Shown in pieces: positions 1 to 6,824 of a stretch of 12,863 nucleotides of DNA. Each line of letters opens with the position of its first letter. The first letter of the stretch is position 1. The stretch comes from Clostridiales bacterium (lineage in GTDB: Bacteria > Bacillota > Clostridia > Peptostreptococcales > Anaerovoracaceae). A program made the position numbers and the translations under genes. The notes under the pieces were generated by a model. That model was not told the origin of the DNA. It saw nothing but the letters and a program-made list of their open reading frames with translations, and made no database searches. The stretch covers positions 2,994 through 15,856 of the forward strand of contig DPKU01000167.1 in assembly GCA_003542355.1 (NCBI GenBank), given 5' to 3'.

Positions 1-948
1 AAGGGAGGCTACATTCCCTTCTTTGTCACAGAGCGAAAACGCTCCGAAGCCGCTTTGATGAATGTGATCCAGGAAGCGTTCATCAACGGGGTTTCCACTC
101 GCAAGATCGATCGTCTGGCCAAATCTTTGGGCATTCATTCGATCTCACGAAGTCAGGTCAGCGAAATCACAAAGGAACTCAATGCTCAGGTTGGCGAGTT
201 TCGAAACCGCAAGTTGGAGCCAGTCTACCCGGTGCTGTGGGTGGATGCTCTCTACGAAAAGATCAGGGACAACGGACACGTAAGGAACATGGCGGTTCAT
301 GTGGTTTGTGGGCTTCGCATGGACGGAACCCGAGATATTTTAGCGGTAGAGCCCATGTACGAAGAGTCGGAAGCCAGTTACCAGCATCTGTTTGATTCAC
401 TGAAAACCAGAGGCATGAAAACGGTCTGGCTGGTGGTCTCAGATGCCCACAAAGGGCTGACTGCTTCGGTAAGAAAATCCTTTGTGGGAGCTTCCTGGCA
501 GCGATGCAAAGTCCACTTTATGCGCAACATCATGGCGCACATTCCGGCCAAGGAAAAGGCTACCTTTGCCGCCAGGCTCAAACAGATTTGGACGCAGCCC
601 GATTACGAAAGCGCTGTGAAGTATGCCGGGATGGTCATGGACGAATACGAAAACCGTTTCCCCAAAGCTATGGAAGTCCTGGAGGCCGGCCTTGAAGATT
701 CGCTGCAGTACTTCCAGTACGAAAAGATTTCCAGCCGTAGGATCTCTTCCACCAACATGATCGAACGCCTGAATCTTGAGATTCGCCGTAGAACCAATGT
801 GGTTGGAATCTTCCCCAACATGGACTCCTACATCCGCCTGGTAACCAGCTATCTGATCGAATACAGCGAAGACTGGTCCACTTCCAGATCCTATATTGAT
901 GCCAAGGTGCTTCACCAGATTGCAACGGACCGTACCCAAGCTGCTTAA
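1..948 (+). CDS. IS256-family transposase (5'-truncated by window edge)
   Basis: The reading frame is open from base 1, so the start lies outside the window; 315 residues are visible, against about 390-410 for a full IS256-family enzyme, so roughly the first 75-95 residues (DNA-binding region) are missing. The DDE catalytic residues expected of this family are present: Asp in WVDALY (codon 244-246), Asp in VVSDAHKGL (442-444) and Glu in STNMIERLNLEIRRR (763-765). The conserved QRCKVHFMRN segment lies just after the second Asp. These motifs place it in the Mutator-like IS256 group, which moves DNA by cut/copy-and-paste through a circular intermediate. TTG (55) and ATG (58) codons are internal, because the family motif YIPFFVTERKRSEAAL is encoded upstream of them. 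No stop or frameshift interrupts the visible part, so the element may be intact. The family call is secure; whether the copy is active cannot be seen. Confidence 0.95.
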   Translation, partial: KGGYIPFFVTERKRSEAALMNVIQEAFINGVSTRKIDRLAKSLGIHSISRSQVSEITKELNAQVGEFRNRKLEPVYPVLWVDALYEKIRDNGHVRNMAVHVVCGLRMDGTRDILAVEPMYEESEASYQHLFDSLKTRGMKTVWLVVSDAHKGLTASVRKSFVGASWQRCKVHFMRNIMAHIPAKEKATFAARLKQIWTQPDYESAVKYAGMVMDEYENRFPKAMEVLEAGLEDSLQYFQYEKISSRRISSTNMIERLNLEIRRRTNVVGIFPNMDSYIRLVTSYLIEYSEDWSTSRSYIDAKVLHQIATDRTQAA

Positions 949-971
949 GTTGAACCTTCGGGGACTGATGG

Positions 972-998
972 AATTTGCGCACTTGTATTGACACAGAC
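972..998. repeat. Probable right terminal inverted repeat of the IS256-type element
   Basis: About 25 bp after the transposase stop, the stretch starting AATTTGCGCAC and ending TTGACACAGAC resembles the usual IS256-family end layout (TTTACACA, a short AT spacer, then TTGACAC). It also lies at the expected distance from the stop codon. The left end is outside the window, so the pairing and the exact boundary (about 996-1000) are inferred, and no target-site duplication can be tested. Confidence 0.5.
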
Positions 999-1006
999 TA
1001 AAATGC

Positions 1007-1012
1007 GGAGGG
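1007..1012 (+). promoter_or_regulatory. Ribosome-binding site of the amidohydrolase gene
   Basis: GGAGGG lies 5 bases before the ATG at 1018 and fixes that start. It begins about 9 bases past the probable IS end, so translation signals remain while any native promoter would lie beyond the element. Confidence 0.75.
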
Positions 1013-1017
1013 ACTGA

Positions 1018-2685
1018 ATGAAGATCGTTTTTATCAACGGAACCATCTACACCATGGACAAGGAAAATTCCGTCGCTTCAGCCATCGGAATGGAGAATGG
1101 CTTTATCACTGCCGTGGGCACAGACGCAGCGGTGCTGACTCAGGTGGATCGTCCGGATCGAGTGGTCGATTTGCATGGCAAGGCCATGCTGCCGGGATTT
1201 TATGATGGGCACATGCACCTTTTAAGCTATGGTTACAGCAAGACGATGGCGTATTTGGATGACTGCGCCAGCATCGAAGACTTGATTCTCTGCGTAAAAG
1301 AGCACATAAAGCAGTGTGAGCTGATGCCGGGTACCTGGGTGGAAGGCCGCGGCTGGAACGAAGGGGCGTACCCGGAACGGCGGATGCCTGATCGTCACGA
1401 TCTGGATCGGATCTCGACGGATCACATGATCGTCCTGGGACGTTCCTGCAGCTTTGCCTGTGTGGTCAATACGAAAGCGTTGCAGGAATTGGGAATGCTT
1501 GAAGCTTCGCACCTGTCGGAAGCCGTGTCTGTAGAAGTGAACGCGGAAGGGCATCCTACCGGCATTTTTCTCGGGGAGGCGACGCATCTGGTCTATTCGA
1601 AAATGCCCCGGCTGGGCGTGGAAGGGATCAGGAAGGCAGTGCTTGCGGCCTGCCGGGATTATGTGCGGGCCGGGATCACGTCCGTGGATACGGACGACTT
1701 TGAATTGACAAGGGCCGGCACGTTTCGTCAGATCCTGCAGGTTTATTCTGAACTGGATAAAACCGGGCAGCTGCCCCTTCGTATCAATCAAATGCTCTAT
1801 CTGCCCACGTGGGAACTGCTGGAGGATTTCCTGACGACAGGATACAGGACCGGTGACGGTTCACCTTTCTTTCGGATCGGCAGTTTCAAACTGCTGACGG
1901 ACGGCTCCCTGGGGACGCGGCGGGCGGCCTTGATGGAACCCTATGCCGATTCAGCGGAATCAATGGGGTCCGTGATGCACAGCCAGAAGGAACTTTCGGC
2001 ACTGATGCGGCGGGCTTTTGAAAGCGGTCTGGATCTGGTCGGTGATGGCATCGGTGATCGAGGGATCTACATGCTTTTAAAGGCCTATGAACCTCTTGTG
2101 AACGAAAATCCCGGAAAGGATCTCCGATTTTGCATCGATCATTCACAGATCACCACCGAGGGCATCATCGAGGAATATAAGCGCCTGAATGTGATCGGTG
2201 GCTGTGAATTGGTCTTTGTGGCATCGGACATCGATATCGTGGAGGACCGGGTGGGTATGCATCGAGCTTCTCTAGCCTACAACTGGAAGCGCTTCTATGA
2301 TATGGGCATAACGGTGACCGCCGGGTCCGACAGTCCGGTGGAGCCTTTCGAACCGTTGCTTGGAATCCATGCTGCGGTGAACCGAAGAAATTGGTCGGGA
2401 AAGCCGGCGGGGGGCTGGCTGCCTGAACAGCGCCTTAGCGTGGAACAGGCTGTTCGAGCCCTGACCACGGGTTCAGCCTATGCGGCCCGGGAGGAACATC
2501 TGAAAGGAACGCTGGAAGTCGGGAAATATGCCGATGCGGTCGTCCTTTCCGAGGACATTTTCCGGATCGATCCGGATCGGATCGACCAGACAGCCGTCCT
2601 GATGACGATCGTGAACGGTCATGTTGCATGGGAAGAGCAGGCAAGGATGTTGTTGATGGCAATGCCCAGGCCCAAAAGGCCATAG
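1018..2685 (+). CDS. YtcJ-type metal-dependent amidohydrolase (amidohydrolase 3 family)
   Basis: This 555-residue cytoplasmic hydrolase belongs to the YtcJ/N-substituted formamide deformylase-like group; its substrate cannot be told from sequence. The start ATG has a good Shine-Dalgarno site (GGAGGG, 1007-1012) and opens with the typical beta-strand MKIVFINGTIYTMD. Metal-site motifs in order are DGHMH (residues 63-67, His65 and His67), FKLLTDGSLGTR (Lys291, the usual carbamylated lysine), IDHSQ (His375) and AGSDSPVEP (Asp438). The family's HAIGDR motif reads DGIGDR here, so the expected metal-binding His is Asp343, and the usual QP pair of the following strand reads Glu397-Leu398. The family normally ends near VNGHVAWE (residue 539); this protein has about 16 extra residues encoded within the 3' end of the convergent gene. 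The gene is intact but follows the IS end directly, so its native promoter is probably lost. Confidence 0.9.
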   Translation: MKIVFINGTIYTMDKENSVASAIGMENGFITAVGTDAAVLTQVDRPDRVVDLHGKAMLPGFYDGHMHLLSYGYSKTMAYLDDCASIEDLILCVKEHIKQCELMPGTWVEGRGWNEGAYPERRMPDRHDLDRISTDHMIVLGRSCSFACVVNTKALQELGMLEASHLSEAVSVEVNAEGHPTGIFLGEATHLVYSKMPRLGVEGIRKAVLAACRDYVRAGITSVDTDDFELTRAGTFRQILQVYSELDKTGQLPLRINQMLYLPTWELLEDFLTTGYRTGDGSPFFRIGSFKLLTDGSLGTRRAALMEPYADSAESMGSVMHSQKELSALMRRAFESGLDLVGDGIGDRGIYMLLKAYEPLVNENPGKDLRFCIDHSQITTEGIIEEYKRLNVIGGCELVFVASDIDIVEDRVGMHRASLAYNWKRFYDMGITVTAGSDSPVEPFEPLLGIHAAVNRRNWSGKPAGGWLPEQRLSVEQAVRALTTGSAYAAREEHLKGTLEVGKYADAVVLSEDIFRIDPDRIDQTAVLMTIVNGHVAWEEQARMLLMAMPRPKRP

Positions 2686-4673
2686 AACATAGGCATCACG
2701 GAAACGGAGCTGTCGTTGACCAGGGCAGCGGCCAGAAAACCGATGATACCGAAAAAGATGCCGCTGCCGGCGAAGGTCAGGAAATCATCGCCGAAAATCG
2801 CCTTGCGGTAGAGCCGGGCACTGGTGAACAGATAGATACCGAAAAGAGACAGCAGAGCCAGCAAGGAAATGACGCCCGTGCCGACGGCTGCGCCCAGGTA
2901 CATGTTGTGGGGCTTGTCGACCACGATATCATAGGTGGCTCTGGTGGAATACTTGCCGGCGTAATCTTCCTGAGGGAAGGCGGCACAATAGGTGTCGGCA
3001 CCGGTTCCCAGCAGAAGTGTCTGTTTCAGGAGAGGAAAACTTCTGGACCAGATGTAGCCGCGCCAGGAGCCGAAATCCGGGTTGTTTTCAAAGCCGATAT
3101 GTTCCACAGGATACAGATCCACAAGTCGTCCCATCCGATTGCGGTACAGGATATCTTCCGCTGTAACGACGAAATCCCACGTGACTCCGGGCGTGTGGAG
3201 GCTGATGGCGGAGGTTCCTGTGGCGGAGGTTCCGATGACAGGTCCCATCGACACCGTGAGGTAGGGTCGGTAGCGTACATCATCCAGGGCGTATCGATTT
3301 GATGCAGCGTCTTGCACTGTCGGCAGTTCTTCCAGCGAGATGGGGCGACCTTCTTCGTCAAGCACTGCAAATCCTGTGAGCATGCCTTCCGGGTTTCTCT
3401 CCGGTGCAATGGTCAAGGGACGTCCGTTCAGACTCAGCGCGATGCGCTCCGGCGCAGTGTCGAAGTAGTCGATCACGGGCATCACCGAGCCGGCTTCCGT
3501 CTGCGTCAATGTGCCCGGATCCACGGGTTCTTCCTGGGCTGTGGCGCCCGTCACGCTTCGGTATGCGCCCATGAGCTCCGGCATCCAGCGGTCGGCCGTG
3601 ACGCCGGCCACCAGGCCCGTGATCAGGAACAGGATGAACAATGGCCGCACCCACTCCAGCAGCTTTTTGTTCAGCAGGATCAGACCGGTCAGTCCAATAA
3701 TGCCCAGTCCGAAAAGCCCGCCGGAAGAAGCGGAGCCGATCAGGTTGTAAATGAGCAGGGCGAACAGGCAGGCCAAGCCAGCCTTTTTCGCGGCGGATCC
3801 TTCTTTTCCCCGGTTCCAGGCACGAATGAACAACATGCCGAACAGGGGGATGAGCAGCGTAAGGTAGAAGGATACGTAGTTAATATTGTAGACTGTTTGA
3901 TAAATTTCCCGGTTTTGGAACGTAAATTTGAGAAAGGGTTCACCCTGCTGCGCAGCAGCGTCGATGCTTTCCCAAAGGGTCACGCCGGAAGGTCCGGGGG
4001 TATTGGGCACCAGCAGTTTCTGTCCCAGGGCTGTGCGAAAGAAATCCTTGTCCAGCGCCTGGCTCAGTCCGAGCAGACTCAGCAGTCCGCTGGTGGCCGC
4101 CAGCGGCCAGAGAAAAAGTCTTACATGTTTTTCGGTGCGCACAGAGTTGATGATGTAAAATAAAAGGAGCATGTAGCAGAGCAGGACCAACGTCCCTTCA
4201 AAGCGGTCGTTCCAGCCCAGCAGAGCAAATGCTTTGTACTCAGAAAATTGATAGGAAGCCGTCACACAGAGGGCATAGACGGCCATGGGCAGGTAGGCAA
4301 AGCTGCGGCGTACGGCAAAGGATTGTGTCGTGACCCGGTAGAGCAGAAGGATCAGGACCGCCACAGCGCAGAGGAGGATGGCAAGCATTTTGTAGTAGCT
4401 GAAGAAATCGAGAATGGAAGAGCTGTCAGTCTGCGGGGTCCAGAAAAACTGACTCATGGGGCGGGTGTAGGTGTGCATCCGCACGATCAGGATCACGAAG
4501 GAAGAAAAGAAGATGGCTGGCAGCAGCTGCCCACTACCGGAAGGTTCGTCGATCCCTGGAGCATGACTCATAGACAGAGCGTAAGGAGCGCCGTCTTTTC
4601 CCACCGATACAGGGGATTCCGGCTTCGTTGGGTTCTTTTTTCGCTCCCGGATATTTTTTGTTTTTTGCTTCAT
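2619..4673 (-). CDS. O-antigen ligase/polymerase-like (Wzy_C) multi-pass membrane protein
   Basis: This 684-residue integral membrane protein has a basic, probably cytoplasmic N-terminus (MKQKTKNIRERKKN), then about eight hydrophobic segments (around residues 50-67, 95-115, 122-140, 160-178, 185-206, 262-285, 297-333 as a long or double segment, and 342-360). A polar, probably extracytoplasmic region follows (about 361-555), then a Wzy_C-like part with RGYIWSRSFPLL, LGTGADTY and KPHNMYLG (His589), and three closing membrane segments. Wzy_C proteins polymerise or ligate lipid-linked glycan units outside the membrane; in a Gram-positive cell a capsule, teichoic acid or protein-glycosylation role is more likely than O-antigen. 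The start at 4673 is chosen because AAGGAGG (4681-4687) lies 7 bases before it; the frame itself extends upstream to 4724. It diverges from the sugar-dehydratase operon. The acceptor and substrate are unknown. Confidence 0.85.
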   Translation of the reverse strand: MKQKTKNIRERKKNPTKPESPVSVGKDGAPYALSMSHAPGIDEPSGSGQLLPAIFFSSFVILIVRMHTYTRPMSQFFWTPQTDSSSILDFFSYYKMLAILLCAVAVLILLLYRVTTQSFAVRRSFAYLPMAVYALCVTASYQFSEYKAFALLGWNDRFEGTLVLLCYMLLLFYIINSVRTEKHVRLFLWPLAATSGLLSLLGLSQALDKDFFRTALGQKLLVPNTPGPSGVTLWESIDAAAQQGEPFLKFTFQNREIYQTVYNINYVSFYLTLLIPLFGMLFIRAWNRGKEGSAAKKAGLACLFALLIYNLIGSASSGGLFGLGIIGLTGLILLNKKLLEWVRPLFILFLITGLVAGVTADRWMPELMGAYRSVTGATAQEEPVDPGTLTQTEAGSVMPVIDYFDTAPERIALSLNGRPLTIAPERNPEGMLTGFAVLDEEGRPISLEELPTVQDAASNRYALDDVRYRPYLTVSMGPVIGTSATGTSAISLHTPGVTWDFVVTAEDILYRNRMGRLVDLYPVEHIGFENNPDFGSWRGYIWSRSFPLLKQTLLLGTGADTYCAAFPQEDYAGKYSTRATYDIVVDKPHNMYLGAAVGTGVISLLALLSLFGIYLFTSARLYRKAIFGDDFLTFAGSGIFFGIIGFLAAALVNDSSVSVMPMFYGLLGLGIAINNILACSSHAT

Positions 4674-4680
4674 GAACGTC

Positions 4681-4687
4681 CCTCCTT
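4681..4687 (-). promoter_or_regulatory. Ribosome-binding site deciding the start of the Wzy-like gene
   Basis: On the minus strand AAGGAGG stands 7 bases before the ATG at 4673. A longer reading from 4724 would start without a Shine-Dalgarno site and inside the promoter -10/-35 region, so the shorter form is preferred. Confidence 0.85.
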
Positions 4688-4695
4688 GCAATGTC

Positions 4696-4724
4696 AGTGT
4701 AGCACATTGAAAAAAGTAAGACAA
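4696..4724 (-). promoter_or_regulatory. Promoter of the Wzy-like gene
   Basis: Read on the minus strand, TTGTCT (4724-4719) and TACACT (4701-4696) are separated by exactly 17 bp, and the -10 box carries an upstream TG (TGCTACACT, extended -10). The predicted transcript starts a few bases before the ribosome-binding site at 4681-4687. Confidence 0.7.
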
Positions 4725-4750
4725 TCCGCAGTAACAGGGCCATAAACGGG

Positions 4751-4761
4751 ACTGTAACAGT
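4751..4761. promoter_or_regulatory. Candidate operator between divergent promoters
   Basis: ACTGTAACAGT is a perfect palindrome of 5-bp arms around one base, abutting the -35 box of the forward promoter. Its core GTAACAG (4754-4760) is repeated at 4731-4737, 23 bp away, about two helical turns. Both copies lie between the two -35 boxes. No regulator is encoded in the window, so function is inferred from position and symmetry only. Confidence 0.4.
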
Positions 4762-4790
4762 TAGACATGTTTGAGAGTGTATGTTATAAT
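4762..4790 (+). promoter_or_regulatory. Promoter of the sugar dehydratase-pgi-LCP operon
   Basis: TAGACA (4762-4767) and a perfect TATAAT (4785-4790) have a 17-bp spacer, with TG at 4782-4783 giving an extended -10. The predicted start near 4797 leaves a leader of about 65 bases before the ATG at 4863. The leader contains a run of seven T (4832-4838) but no strong hairpin ahead of it. Confidence 0.8.
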
Positions 4791-4862
4791 TTTCCTTGTC
4801 GAATAGCTGGATGATAAGGTGTAAACATTTCTTTTTTTCCTTGAGCGGACCGGAAGGATACG

Positions 4863-6782
4863 ATGACAAAGAGGACGAAAATCGCATTACTGCTGGTGCT
4901 GGATGTTGCGGCGATCAGTCTGGTGTACATCGCAGCGTTATTGCTGCGATTTGAATTTGCCGCTTCAAACCCACAGTTTCAAGGATATCTGGCAGTCTGT
5001 CTCGATTCTCTGGTTTGGCTTGTAGCGATCAAGATCGGCGTGTTTGCGGGCATGGGGCTTTATAACAGTCTGTGGAAGTATGCCAGTATGGATGAGCTGG
5101 TTCGGATCGTGGTCTCCGCATTCGTCGCCAATGCTTTTGCCGTTGCGTTCTTAACGATCGCAGGCCATAGCCTGCCGCGCAGCGTTTATTTTATCGCCCT
5201 GGTGCTGGACATGGCTGCCATCGGAATGATCCGCCTGTCCTACCGCTGGGCCAGAAATCGATACAGCTATCAGCGCCTTGGCAATGGAAAGCGCGGCGGA
5301 CTTGCCGATTATATAAAAAGCAGAAATTCTGCCTACAACAAGCGCATTATGGTCATGGGCGCGGGCGATGCCGGCGCCGCTCTGATCAAAGAAGTTCGCC
5401 AGCATCCGGACCAGCGGCAGCAGGTCGTCGTTGCGGTGGATGACGATAAAGAAAAGCTGAACCAGCGAATTTATGGTGTCCGGATCGCCGGGAGCCGCAC
5501 CGACATTCCGCGCCTTGCCAAGAAATATGACGTGGACGAAATCGTGATCACCATGCCCAGCGTCAGTCAGTCACGGGTACGCGAGATCTTGGAAGAATGC
5601 AACAAGACACAGTGCAAAGTTAAGATCCTGCCCGCTTACATCGACCTGATCAACGAGAAGGTGAGCATCAAAGCGCTGCGGGACATTCAGATCGAAGATT
5701 TATTGGGCCGGGATTCCGTTCAGGTGGATATGGAGGAGATCTGCAGCTATCTGGAAGACAAAGTGGTTTTGGTGACCGGTGGTGCCGGATCCATCGGAAG
5801 TGAATTGTGCCGCCAGATCGGCAGGTACCAGCCTCGGCGTCTGATATGCATCGATTTTAACGAAAATGCGATCCACGAATTTTCTGCAGAGATCGCAGCA
5901 AGATACCCCGAAATCGAATTCGTACCCATTTTGGCTTCTGTTCGGGATGTTGCCCGCATGCGGGCAACGTTCAAACAATACAAGCCTCAGGTGGTATTTC
6001 ATGCTGCTGCCCATAAGCACGTGCCGCTCATGGAAAGCAACCCACGGGAAGCGATCATCAACAACGTGCTGGGAACCAAGATCGTCATGGATGCGGCAGA
6101 AGAACATCTGGTGGAGAAATTCGTCATGATCTCCACAGACAAGGCTGTGAACCCCACTAATGTCATGGGTGCGACGAAGCGGATCGGCGAAATGCTGCTT
6201 CAAGAGCGGAGCAAGAAGTCCTTCACCTGTTTTGCTACTGTTCGCTTTGGCAATGTGCTGGGTTCCAACGGCAGCGTTATTCCTACATTCCGGAGGCAGA
6301 TCGCTGCCGGAGGCCCGGTTACAGTCACACACCAGGATATCTGCAGATACTTCATGACCATCCCGGAAGCGGTGCAGCTGGTGATCCAGGCCGGCGCCAT
6401 GGCCGCTGGCGGAGAAATCTTCGTTCTGGACATGGGCGAGCCGGTCAAGATCCTGGATCTGGCGGAAAAGTTGATTCTGCTGTCCGGATTCGAACCTTAC
6501 GAAGACATAAAGATCGAGATTACCGGCCTGCGACCCGGTGAAAAACTTTTCGAAGAACTCCTGCTGTCCGAAGAAGGACTTCAGAATACGGCACATCACA
6601 AGATTTTCGTGGGACATCCAACGCCTGCCAGCGACAGACTTCTGGAGCTTCTGACAGAGCCTGGAAAACTGGAAGCGACGATACGGGGGATCAGCGCCCT
6701 GCCCGATCGGCAGGTACGAACCTGGCTCCGGGAAATGGTTCCCAATTACATGACGACGCCCAACGGACATTACGAAATATAG
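4863..6782 (+). CDS. Membrane-bound nucleotide-sugar 4,6-dehydratase (CapD/PglF/WbpM type)
   Basis: The 639-residue product has four N-terminal membrane helices (about residues 7-28, 46-66, 83-103, 108-128), a first Rossmann-like domain starting at MVMGAGDAGAALI (164-174), and a C-terminal extended short-chain dehydrogenase domain starting at VTGGAGSIGSEL (304-315). The domain contains the family's catalytic block STDKAVNPTNVMGATK (Thr425-Asp426-Lys427, Met435, Lys439), which replaces the usual Tyr-x-x-x-Lys. FHAAAHKHVPLME (379-391) and GLRPGEKLFEEL (555-566) are also typical. Such enzymes convert UDP-GlcNAc or a similar nucleotide sugar to the 4-keto-6-deoxy form, the first step to deoxy- and di-amino sugars of surface glycans. 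Length and domain order are normal for the family. The start ATG follows GGAAGG at 4852-4857. It is the first gene of an operon with pgi and an LCP gene. The exact sugar nucleotide is not determined. Confidence 0.93.
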   Translation: MTKRTKIALLLVLDVAAISLVYIAALLLRFEFAASNPQFQGYLAVCLDSLVWLVAIKIGVFAGMGLYNSLWKYASMDELVRIVVSAFVANAFAVAFLTIAGHSLPRSVYFIALVLDMAAIGMIRLSYRWARNRYSYQRLGNGKRGGLADYIKSRNSAYNKRIMVMGAGDAGAALIKEVRQHPDQRQQVVVAVDDDKEKLNQRIYGVRIAGSRTDIPRLAKKYDVDEIVITMPSVSQSRVREILEECNKTQCKVKILPAYIDLINEKVSIKALRDIQIEDLLGRDSVQVDMEEICSYLEDKVVLVTGGAGSIGSELCRQIGRYQPRRLICIDFNENAIHEFSAEIAARYPEIEFVPILASVRDVARMRATFKQYKPQVVFHAAAHKHVPLMESNPREAIINNVLGTKIVMDAAEEHLVEKFVMISTDKAVNPTNVMGATKRIGEMLLQERSKKSFTCFATVRFGNVLGSNGSVIPTFRRQIAAGGPVTVTHQDICRYFMTIPEAVQLVIQAGAMAAGGEIFVLDMGEPVKILDLAEKLILLSGFEPYEDIKIEITGLRPGEKLFEELLLSEEGLQNTAHHKIFVGHPTPASDRLLELLTEPGKLEATIRGISALPDRQVRTWLREMVPNYMTTPNGHYEI

Positions 6783-6812
6783 CTTATTGCGGTGCTTAGC
6801 CTATCAAAGGGC

Positions 6813-6818
6813 AAGGAG
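6813..6818 (+). promoter_or_regulatory. Ribosome-binding site deciding the pgi start
   Basis: AAGGAG lies 6 bases before the ATG at 6825. An in-frame GTG at 6792 has no such site and would add 11 residues not seen in the family, so 6825 is taken as the start. Confidence 0.8.
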
Positions 6819-6824
6819 TATCAA

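Larger units (their letters stand above)
1..998 (+). mobile_element. IS256-family insertion sequence, right-hand portion
   Basis: The element consists of the transposase 3' part plus the probable right terminal repeat and extends past the left edge of the window. It sits immediately upstream of the amidohydrolase ribosome-binding site, so its insertion has probably separated that gene from its native promoter. The right boundary is approximate. Confidence 0.8.

Noticed and set aside
988..1016. Complete hybrid promoter from the IS end (TTGACA as -35) driving the amidohydrolase
   Set aside because: At 16-18 bp spacing the bases are GGACTG-like and overlap the start-codon region; a transcript from there would lack the ribosome-binding site.
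2562..2575. Perfect 14-bp palindrome CCGGATCGATCCGG in the amidohydrolase gene
   Set aside because: It falls in codons for the repeated peptide RIDPDRID, deep inside the gene, and is explained by coding of Arg-Ile-Asp and Pro-Asp.
2628..4163. Long plus-strand open frames (2628-3302 and 3312-4163) opposite the Wzy-like gene
   Set aside because: Their translations are Gly/Gln/His-rich without recognisable domains, they lack good ribosome-binding sites, and the minus strand encodes a coherent membrane protein with Wzy_C motifs, promoter and Shine-Dalgarno site.
4831..4840. T-run in the dehydratase leader as a terminator
   Set aside because: No stable GC-rich hairpin precedes it, so it is not an intrinsic terminator; a leader-control role cannot be supported.
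5700..6770. 356-codon minus-strand open frame within the dehydratase gene
   Set aside because: It is an antisense shadow: the plus strand carries the full Rossmann and catalytic motifs across the same stretch, and the minus-strand product shows no family features.
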